Part shown: positions 6,242 to 11,350 of the stretch, one piece after another
Layout: each line of letters opens with the position of its first letter
Position numbering within the stretch: position 1 is the first letter of the stretch
Source: JAXDLK01 sp034666665
Lineage (GTDB): Bacteria > Desulfobacterota > Binatia > JACPRU01
Assembly: GCA_034666665.1 (NCBI GenBank)
Contig: JAXDLK010000057.1
Coordinates: 1 to 11,350 of the forward strand
Direction of reading: 5' to 3'
Length of the DNA stretch: 11,350 nucleotides
Notes under the pieces: model-generated
Told to the model about the DNA's origin: nothing
What the model saw: the letters and a program-made list of their open reading frames with translations, nothing else
The model's database searches: none
Position numbers and translations under genes: made by a program

Positions 6242-6664
6242 TTAGGTGGCCGACTCGTCGCTACGCTTCGATATCTCTTGCCAGAAGCGTCGCGGGTCGA
6301 GGATTCGAAGATCTGAAACCTTTTTCGCGACCGCGAGAAGGTCCTTGTCTCCGGTGATCAGAACTGCCGCTTCCGCCTCGAGCGCCGAAGCGAGAATTGC
6401 ATCATCCGACGGGTCACGAGTGGCAAGGCGCGACGCCCCCTCGGGAGTCGGCACGATGTGAAACGACCGGAGGAGCGTTTCTATGGAATGCACGATCGGG
6501 TCGGGCACACCGAGCTTGCCACGGAGGGATCGCGAGACCTCTTCGAGCACGGCTTCACCAAGGACGGGCTCATGGCTCGTGAGCACCAGACGCAAAAGAT
6601 CCGAGCACAGCCCTCGCGTAGCGAAGGCGCTCACGAGGACATTCGTATCGAGGAAGACCCTCAA
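6242..6664 (-). CDS. PIN-domain toxin, VapC-like
   Basis: This is a 140-residue single PIN domain, probably a toxin ribonuclease. Acidic residues fit the PIN active site: Asp6 in FLDTNVLVSAF, Glu41/Glu42, Asp88 in DPSDDAILASALEA, and Asp106/Asp108 in LITGDKDLL. The wording resembles the 'putative toxin-antitoxin system toxin component, PIN family' group. The start is TTG at 6664, inside a TTGA overlap with the antitoxin stop. A rare start in an overlap would keep toxin output below antitoxin output. GC content is clearly lower than in the his genes, which suggests acquisition. The RNA target cannot be told from sequence. Confidence 0.88.
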   Translation of the reverse strand: MRVFLDTNVLVSAFATRGLCSDLLRLVLTSHEPVLGEAVLEEVSRSLRGKLGVPDPIVHSIETLLRSFHIVPTPEGASRLATRDPSDDAILASALEAEAAVLITGDKDLLAVAKKVSDLRILDPRRFWQEISKRSDESAT

Positions 6665-6879
6665 GAGATCGCTTTGAAGACATCCTCATCGGTCAGATAG
6701 CCGCGGGCTTCTGCGAAAGGCATGACCTGACGCCGCAGGCCGTCGAAGGTGAGGACCGCGAGTTGCCGCCGAAGGGCATCGCGGACGACCTCGCTCGGGC
6801 GCCGCCCCGTCACCTTACAAGCGCGTCTGAGCGAGCGTTCGAGGTCAGGATCCAAACGGATCGTTACCGTTCCCTTCAT
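6661..6879 (-). CDS. Ribbon-helix-helix antitoxin, VapB/CopG-like
   Basis: This is a 72-residue protein. The N-terminal part (MKGTVTIRLDPDLERSLRRA, then TGRRPSEVVRDALRRQL) has the beta-strand plus two-helix pattern of ribbon-helix-helix DNA-binding proteins. The C-terminal part (about 45-72, including PFAEARGYLTDEDVFKAIS) is where such antitoxins usually contact the toxin. It precedes the PIN toxin with a 4-nt overlap, the usual antitoxin-first order. By family analogy it should neutralise the toxin and repress its own promoter with it. The ATG at 6879 has no good Shine-Dalgarno, and a candidate -10 lies only seven bases upstream, so the mRNA may be leaderless. Confidence 0.85.
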   Translation of the reverse strand: MKGTVTIRLDPDLERSLRRACKVTGRRPSEVVRDALRRQLAVLTFDGLRRQVMPFAEARGYLTDEDVFKAIS

Positions 6880-6886
6880 GTCTTAC

Positions 6887-6915
6887 TTTGTACGACGCCC
6901 GCCGATCCCGTGCAA
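6887..6915 (-). promoter_or_regulatory. Candidate promoter of the toxin-antitoxin pair
   Basis: On the minus strand, TTGCAC (6910-6915) and TACAAA (6887-6892) are separated by exactly 17 bases. The -10 match to consensus is 4/6 and the -35 match is 3/6. Transcription would begin at about the antitoxin ATG. I see no clear palindromic operator in the 113-base gap 6880-6992. Confidence 0.4.
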
Positions 6916-6992
6916 GCCGCTCGCTCCTACGATTCCGTCGAGAGTGCTCCGAAACCTGCATCAGAACGCACTCGACGCAGCAACGCCTCCGG

Positions 6993-7799
6993 TCACGCGC
7001 GCGGCAGGAACTCGGCGAGTGCTTGCGTGAGCTCCGCCGGGCGGTCGAGGAGAACGTGGTGGTACGCGTCCGCGATCTCCACCCCGCGCGCGTCGCGGCA
7101 GAGGCCGACGAGCTCGTTCGCCGCTCGCGCGCTCAAGACGGGACTCTTCTCTCCCCGCGCGATCAACACCGGGCATTCGATCTCGTGCAGGCGGTCGCGG
7201 AAATCGAACGGCTCCTGGCCCGTCAGCGCCTCGGGATCGAACTTCGCCGCCCACATCCCGTCCTCGAGGTGACGAAAGCTCCACCGCGCGACGTGCTCGA
7301 TCACCTCGCGCGCCGCGGAGGTCTGGCGCGGCAGCAGACGGAAGCGCCGCGCCGCCTCCTCGAGCGACCGGTACTCCGCGGGCAGGAACATCCGGAGCAG
7401 TTGAAGGTAGCGAGAGCCGGCCTCGCCGAGCGACGCCCGCCCGTCGACGACCGCCAGGGCGCGCAGATCTCGCGGGTGATGCAGCGCATAGCGGAGCGCG
7501 ACGAACGCGCCGAGCGAGTGGCCGACCAGCGCCGGTCGGTCGAGACCGAGCTCGGCGACGAGCGCGCCGACGTCACTCTCGTAGTCCTCCACCTGATACG
7601 ACTTCGCCCACTCGCTATCCCCGTGGCCGCGGAGGTCGAGGGCGAGCACTCGGAAGGAATCGACGAACGACGGCGCGACGAAATCCCACCAGTGAGCATG
7701 TGCCGAGCCGCCGTGAAGAAAGATCAGCGGCGGACCATCGCCGCCCCAGTCGAGGCAGTGAAGGAGGAGATCACCGTTCCGGAAGCTGAGTCGCGCCAT
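6993..7799 (-). CDS. Alpha/beta-fold hydrolase
   Basis: This is a 268-residue protein of the alpha/beta hydrolase superfamily, probably a cytoplasmic esterase or thioesterase of unknown substrate. Visible marks are the oxyanion loop LIFLHGGSAH, DLRGHGDS, the nucleophile elbow GHSLG (Ser95) and a C-terminal His pair in AYHHVLLDRP. At the usual acid position after strand 7 the sequence is ARGEKSPVLS, with no Asp there; Asp119 in AVVDGR after strand 6 could serve instead. I chose the ATG at 7799, which begins MARLSFRNG as expected. The frame is open to a GTG at 7850, but that would overlap the upstream gene by 32 nt. It lies 19 nt downstream of the racemase gene and is likely co-transcribed with it. 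Confidence 0.85.
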   Translation of the reverse strand: MARLSFRNGDLLLHCLDWGGDGPPLIFLHGGSAHAHWWDFVAPSFVDSFRVLALDLRGHGDSEWAKSYQVEDYESDVGALVAELGLDRPALVGHSLGAFVALRYALHHPRDLRALAVVDGRASLGEAGSRYLQLLRMFLPAEYRSLEEAARRFRLLPRQTSAAREVIEHVARWSFRHLEDGMWAAKFDPEALTGQEPFDFRDRLHEIECPVLIARGEKSPVLSARAANELVGLCRDARGVEIADAYHHVLLDRPAELTQALAEFLPRA

Positions 7800-7818
7800 G
7801 CGAACGTCGTAACCTCGG

Positions 7819-9036
7819 TCAGCGGATCGCACCGCGAGCTCGAAGCGCACCGATCAGGTCGGGCGCATACCCGAGCCCGGCGAGGATCGCGTCCGTGTGC
7901 TCGCCGAGCGCCGGTGCGACCGTGCGCGCCACCGCCGGACTCTCCGGCAGCTTCGGCAACGGAGCGACCTGCCGGACCCGCGTGCCGTCGCCCGCGTCGA
8001 GCTCGACGATCATGCCCCGCGCACGCACGTGCGGGTCCTCTTCGACCTCGTCGAGCGTGAGCACCTTCGCGACGCACACGTCCTCGTCCTTCAAGAGGTC
8101 GAACCATTCGTCCCGCGTCCTCTGCTTGAAGATCTGGCGAAGCGCGGCGAAGACCTCTTCGCGCCGCGCGCGGTCCTTCTGCAGCGGGACGAGATCTTCG
8201 CGCCCGAGCGCGCGACAGAGGTTCGCCCAGAACCAGGGCTCGACGGCGCCGATCGAGAGATGCTTTCCGTCGGCCGTCTCGTACGCCTGGTAATACGGAG
8301 CGCCGCCGTTCAGGAAGCTGCCTTCCCGCTCCGGCACCACTCCGCCGCCGAGCCACAGGTTGAAGATCATCGTCATCAGGTGGACGACGCCGTCGGTCAT
8401 CGCCACGTCGAGATACTGGCCTCGGCCCGTGCGCTCGCGCACGAGGATCGCGGCGAGGATCGCGAGCGCCCCGTGCATGCCGCCGCCGGCGAAGTCCGCG
8501 AGCAGGTTGAGCGGGATCGCCGGCCGCTCCTTCGGGCCGATCAGCGACAGCGCGCCCGCGAACGAGATGTAGTTGAGGTCGTGCCCGACGAGGTCGCGGT
8601 AGGGACCGTCCTGGCCGTAGCCCGTGATCGCGCAGTGAACGAGACGAGGGTTTCGCGCGGACAGCGTCGCGAAGTCGATCCCGAGACGAGCGGCGACGCC
8701 CGGGCGGAACTCCTCGACGAGCACGTCGGCGCCGTCGACGAGCCGATGGAAGATCTCGCGCGCTTCCGAGTCTTTGAGATCGAGAGCGACGCTCTTCTTG
8801 TTGCGGAAGAGCGCGTTCGCGGGCGAGTGCGTGTCGAGCGCGTTCCGCGCGGCGCCGCGCTCCACCTCCGGCGCCGTGTCCGCGCCGCGCGCCTGCTCGG
8901 CGCGACGGCCGGTGGGCGGCCCCGGCTCCTCGATGCGGATCACCTCTGCGCCGAGGTCGCCGAGGATCATCGTGCAGTGCGGACCCGGCGCGAGCCGCGT
9001 CAGATCGATCACGCGCATGCCTTCGAGGGGCTGCAT
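7819..9036 (-). CDS. Alpha-methylacyl-CoA racemase (CaiB/BaiF family)
   Basis: This is a 405-residue member of the family III CoA-transferase fold. Three residues point to the racemase branch rather than a true CoA-transferase: His152 in GHDLNYISFAGAL, Asp181 in NLLADFAGGGM and Glu266 in SIGAVEPWF. These match the His126/Asp156/Glu241 set of the Mycobacterium tuberculosis racemase in context and spacing. The expected reaction is epimerisation of 2-methylacyl-CoA thioesters, as in branched-chain or sterol side-chain degradation. The start at 9036 gives MQPLEGMRVIDLT, the usual family N-terminus, with GGGAGA upstream. The ATG seven codons earlier overlaps a candidate -10 box and is less likely. 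The adjacent hydrolase may act on the same or a related thioester, but this is inference. Confidence 0.9.
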   Translation of the reverse strand: MQPLEGMRVIDLTRLAPGPHCTMILGDLGAEVIRIEEPGPPTGRRAEQARGADTAPEVERGAARNALDTHSPANALFRNKKSVALDLKDSEAREIFHRLVDGADVLVEEFRPGVAARLGIDFATLSARNPRLVHCAITGYGQDGPYRDLVGHDLNYISFAGALSLIGPKERPAIPLNLLADFAGGGMHGALAILAAILVRERTGRGQYLDVAMTDGVVHLMTMIFNLWLGGGVVPEREGSFLNGGAPYYQAYETADGKHLSIGAVEPWFWANLCRALGREDLVPLQKDRARREEVFAALRQIFKQRTRDEWFDLLKDEDVCVAKVLTLDEVEEDPHVRARGMIVELDAGDGTRVRQVAPLPKLPESPAVARTVAPALGEHTDAILAGLGYAPDLIGALRARGAIR

Positions 9037-9055
9037 TCTTCGGTCTCCCGCGCGC

Positions 9056-9084
9056 ATTCAACCGCCACGGACCGACGTTTTCAA
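9056..9084 (-). promoter_or_regulatory. Candidate promoter of the racemase-hydrolase unit
   Basis: On the minus strand, TTGAAA (9079-9084) and TTGAAT (9056-9061) are separated by 17 bases and match consensus at 5/6 and 4/6. The predicted transcript would start just before the GGGAGA Shine-Dalgarno of the ATG at 9036. It would exclude the upstream ATG at 9057, which overlaps the -10 box. Confidence 0.5.
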
Positions 9085-9107
9085 TGTAGGAACCGAGGCG
9101 ATATAGC
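9079..9107 (+). promoter_or_regulatory. Candidate promoter of the lipoate-ligase-like gene
   Basis: TATAGC (9102-9107) is a 4/6 -10 box. The hexamer 17 bases upstream (9079-9084, TTTCAA) is a weak -35 and is the same hexamer proposed as -35 on the other strand. Transcription would start about two bases before the GTG at 9116, and no Shine-Dalgarno is visible, so a nearly leaderless mRNA is possible. Confidence 0.3.
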
Positions 9108-9115
9108 TCCGAGCC

Positions 9116-10174
9116 GTGGCCGCGCTCGACTTCGTGTTCGAGGAGAACGTGGACGCCGCGCGATCGTTGGCCGCCGATCGCTTCTTCCTGAACTCCTTCC
9201 ACAAGCCGGGACGTGCGCATCCGGGGGTACTGCGCGTCTACGGCACGCGCGGCGACTTCGTCTCGATCGGGCGTTATCACCGGACCGCTGGACGCTCGAC
9301 CACGCCGCCGATCTGGCGGCGTCTCTCTGGCGGCCGAGCGCTGCCCTTCGGCCGCGGCTTCGTCGGTGTCTCGCTCGTGCTGCCGCACCGCTCCGCGCTC
9401 GTGTCGGAGGAGCCGTTCGCCCTCGCGCCGTATCAGGTGCCGAACCGCTACGTTCGCGGCATCCTGAAGGCGCTCCGCGCGCTCGGCATCGATGCCTTCT
9501 ATCCCGGCCGCGACTTCATCACCGTGAATCGCCGCGTGATCGGGATGGTGACCTTCGAGACCGACGAGAAGGGCGGGCTGGTGTTCGACGCGATCCTGGC
9601 TCTCGATCGTGACTTCGGCATCCTGCCGGGGCTGCTGTCGACCGCGGATCCCGGTGGGTACCTCCAGGGTGAGATCCTCGCGCCGCACGCGGTCACCAGC
9701 GTGAACGCGGAGCTCGAGGAGGACATCGAAGCGGGGGCATTGGCCGACGCCGTTCGCCGCGGGTTCGCGGAACAGTTCCGCATCGAGGTGACGGCGCGCG
9801 AGCTCTCGCCGCTCGAGACGCGGGCGATCGCGGCGATCGAGTCGCGCGAGTTCACCGACGGCTGGGTGTCGTGTCGTCCGGTGCGAAAGGACCTGCCGCT
9901 CTTCGCCGCGACCCCGACGTCGCTCGGCGTCTTCGAGGTCTGTTTCGCGCTCGCGCAGGACCGATTCCTTCGCGAGGTGCAGCTCTCGGGCGACTTCATC
10001 GCCAACGCGGCGTCGGTCGAGGCGCTCGAGCGCGAGCTCAGGCTGTGTCCGGCGGACTGGCGATCGATCGCGCTCGTCGCCGATCAGGTCTTCAACCGCC
10101 CGGAAAACTACATTCTCGGCATCGGCAAGCTGCGCACGATCCCGGATACGATCGTGAAGGCGTTGCCGCAGTAG
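9116..10174 (+). CDS. Divergent lipoate-protein ligase A-like protein
   Basis: This is a 352-residue protein with a BPL/LplA/LipB-type catalytic domain (about 15-200) and a C-terminal lipoate-ligase accessory-like domain (about 268-325, with the SGDF at 291-294 typical of it). The RRLSGG segment (68-73) matches the lipoate-ligase RRxSGG motif, and DFITVNRRVIGM (133-144) matches the later substrate loop. Two positions depart from active ligases: the loop Lys of the usual (R)K(V/I)xG is Arg140, and the Gly/His stretch after RRxSGG reads RALPFGRG. It may still transfer lipoate or octanoate to a lipoyl-domain protein, or use another acyl group. No lipoyl-domain gene is nearby. The GTG start at 9116 is the first in frame. 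The HEAT-repeat gene follows after one base. Confidence 0.75.
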   Translation: MAALDFVFEENVDAARSLAADRFFLNSFHKPGRAHPGVLRVYGTRGDFVSIGRYHRTAGRSTTPPIWRRLSGGRALPFGRGFVGVSLVLPHRSALVSEEPFALAPYQVPNRYVRGILKALRALGIDAFYPGRDFITVNRRVIGMVTFETDEKGGLVFDAILALDRDFGILPGLLSTADPGGYLQGEILAPHAVTSVNAELEEDIEAGALADAVRRGFAEQFRIEVTARELSPLETRAIAAIESREFTDGWVSCRPVRKDLPLFAATPTSLGVFEVCFALAQDRFLREVQLSGDFIANAASVEALERELRLCPADWRSIALVADQVFNRPENYILGIGKLRTIPDTIVKALPQ

Positions 10175-10175
10175 G

Positions 10176-10985
10176 GTGGCGATCGACCTCGATCTACACG
10201 CGGAAGAGTTGCTGCCGGCACTTCTCTCGGACGAGGACGCGCGCCGGCTCTACGCTCTTCAGGCGCTGCTCGAGAGCGACCGCGCGGGGCCGCTCGACGA
10301 GGTGCTGGTGTCCGCTCTCCTCGACTGCCTCGGCCATTCGCGAAAGGCGGTGCAGCGGACCGCGGCGGAGGTGCTGGCGCTCTGGTCGAGCGCGACCGGG
10401 GAGATCCGTTCCCGGCTGGAGGAGATGCTCCGCGCCGCCGATTTCCGCAGCCGATGGGGCGCGGCGTTCGCGCTCGCGAAGATCGGTCCTTCGCCGAGAT
10501 CGCTGCCGGTGCTCCTCGAGACGCTCGGTCAGGCCGACGGCGACATGCGCTGGGCGGCGGCGTCGATCATCGTCGCCTTGGCTCGGCGCGAGGCGGCGAT
10601 CCGCGAGAAGCTGGTGGAGCTCGTCGGTGGCGGATCGGCGGCTCAGCAGAAGATGGCGATCTACTGCCTGCGCGACGCGGGCGAGGGCGGGGAGGCACTG
10701 CGTGCCGCCTTGCTGGGGGCGCTCGGCAGCGACGCGTCCGGCGTCCGCCTCGCCGCGCTCTCCGCCGTGACCGGTCTCTTCGCCGCGGATGCGGAAGTCG
10801 TTTCGCCGGTCGTGCAGGTGGCGCGCGAGGATCCCGATCCAGGAGTGCGGCGCGCGGCGGTGAGCGCGCTCGGCAACTTGACGTCGCGAACGCCGGACGT
10901 CGAGAGCGTGTTGGCGGCCGCGGAGGCGAGCGACGACGCGGGTCTCCGCAAAGCGGCGGACGGCGCCAGGCGCCGGCGTGGCTGA
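10176..10985 (+). CDS. HEAT-repeat protein
   Basis: This is a 269-residue, almost wholly alpha-helical protein made of tandem helix pairs of about 30-35 residues. Repeating units such as SRWGAAFALAKIGP, DMRWAAASIIVALA, GVRLAALSAVTGLF and GVRRAAVSALGNLT carry the Arg/Trp-x-x-Ala-x-x-Ala-Leu pattern of HEAT_2-type repeats. No signal peptide or membrane segment is visible, so it is probably a cytoplasmic protein-binding scaffold; no enzyme domain is seen. The GTG start lies one base after the stop of the lipoate-ligase-like gene, with no obvious Shine-Dalgarno other than inside that gene, suggesting translational coupling. It overlaps the next gene by eight bases. A partner cannot be named from sequence. 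Confidence 0.82.
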   Translation: MAIDLDLHAEELLPALLSDEDARRLYALQALLESDRAGPLDEVLVSALLDCLGHSRKAVQRTAAEVLALWSSATGEIRSRLEEMLRAADFRSRWGAAFALAKIGPSPRSLPVLLETLGQADGDMRWAAASIIVALARREAAIREKLVELVGGGSAAQQKMAIYCLRDAGEGGEALRAALLGALGSDASGVRLAALSAVTGLFAADAEVVSPVVQVAREDPDPGVRRAAVSALGNLTSRTPDVESVLAAAEASDDAGLRKAADGARRRRG

Positions 10986-11350
10986 AGCGCTGACCGACGA
11001 GGCGAGGGCGTTCCTCGAGCGCTCGCGCGTCGGGCATCTCGCGACCGCGGACACGGGGGCACGGCCGCACGTCGTGCCCTTCTGCTACGCAGTCCTCGGC
11101 GACCGGGTCTACTTCGCGGTCGACGAGAAGCCGAAGGCCGCCGGAAAGACGCTCCGGCGCCTTCGCAACATCGCGGAGAACGCCGAGGTTGCGATCGTCG
11201 TCGACGTCTGGGACGAGGACTGGACGCGACTCGAGTACGTGCTCGTCCGTGGCCGCGCGGCGATCGTCGCCGACGCGGCGGAGTACGATCGCGCGCTCGT
11301 ACGCCTTCGCGAGCGATACCCTCAATACCGCGAGATGCGCCTCGAGCGGG
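10978..11350 (+). CDS. PPOX-class flavin/F420-binding oxidoreductase (5' part, cut by the window end)
   Basis: The first 124 codons of a split-barrel protein are present. They include ARAFLERSRVGHLATADTG, RPHVVPFCYAVLGDRVYFAV, DEKPKAAGKTLRRLRNIAEN, VVDVWDEDWTRLEYVLVRG and the YPQYR segment. This succession resembles the pyridoxamine-5'-phosphate-oxidase-like family around mycobacterial Rv0121 (TIGR03668), described as PPOX-class and F420-dependent. Whether this one binds F420, FMN or another cofactor cannot be decided here. The start is GTG at 10978, eight bases inside the HEAT-repeat gene. The coding strand is supported by the conserved family pattern; the long minus-strand frame over it is a GC shadow. 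The 3' end is beyond the window. Confidence 0.85.
   Translation, partial: MAEALTDEARAFLERSRVGHLATADTGARPHVVPFCYAVLGDRVYFAVDEKPKAAGKTLRRLRNIAENAEVAIVVDVWDEDWTRLEYVLVRGRAAIVADAAEYDRALVRLRERYPQYREMRLER

Noticed and set aside
9037..9057. Upstream ATG (9057) as racemase start
   Set aside because: It overlaps the candidate -10 box, adds seven non-conserved residues, and the ATG at 9036 has a better ribosome site.
7897..9612. 571-codon plus-strand frame opposite the racemase
   Set aside because: It is a complementary-strand shadow; the minus-strand frame has clear catalytic motifs.
7724..9688. 654-codon minus-strand frame over the racemase and lipoate-ligase-like gene
   Set aside because: It is an out-of-frame shadow of the racemase and of the opposite-strand gene, with low-complexity Arg/Ala/Gly.
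10567..11325. 252-codon minus-strand frame at the window end
   Set aside because: It is the shadow of the HEAT-repeat gene and the truncated PPOX-class gene, whose plus-strand frame shows family motifs.
1..11350. tRNA, rRNA or riboswitch (including a his leader attenuator)
   Set aside because: No cloverleaf, rRNA-like stretch or His-codon-rich leader was seen; the operon's 5' end is outside the window.

Overview
The window is about 11.3 kb of high-GC, gene-dense bacterial chromosome. The tight gene packing, GTG and GTGA-overlap starts, the murA-his gene order and the presence of an alpha-methylacyl-CoA racemase recall lineages formerly grouped as Deltaproteobacteria or the Binatota. That assignment is inference from gene content and is weak.

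Left part (21-6178, all + strand): murA is followed by a histidine operon, hisD, hisB, hisH, hisA, hisF. Most junctions are overlaps of 1-4 nt, or direct abutment, so translation is probably coupled. HisB and HisD act in the middle and at the end of the pathway, HisA isomerises ProFAR, and HisH plus HisF form the glutamine-dependent IGP synthase. hisG, hisC, hisI and hisE are not in the window.

Two irregularities break the operon. Between hisB and hisH lies a 714-nt insert. It carries a DUF559 (Vsr/PD-(D/E)XK-like) nuclease domain between two same-orientation copies of a composite hairpin repeat, and its only in-frame start overlaps the hisB stop. Between hisA and hisF, about 93 bp spanning the gene junction is duplicated in tandem (98-bp period). 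This creates a 32-codon chimeric mini-ORF, HisF N-terminus fused to HisA C-terminus, which itself overlaps both neighbours by one base.

Middle part (6179-9036, - strand): a VapBC-type toxin-antitoxin pair (ribbon-helix-helix antitoxin, PIN toxin with a TTG start) has its own candidate promoter and lower GC than its surroundings. Upstream of it on the same strand lie an alpha/beta hydrolase and an alpha-methylacyl-CoA racemase that form a two-gene unit.

Right part (9116-11350, + strand, divergent from the racemase): a divergent lipoate-protein-ligase-like protein, a HEAT-repeat protein, and the start of a PPOX-class flavin/F420-binding oxidoreductase cut by the window end. They are spaced +1 nt and -8 nt and look co-transcribed. 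Candidate back-to-back promoters lie in the 79-nt divergent gap.
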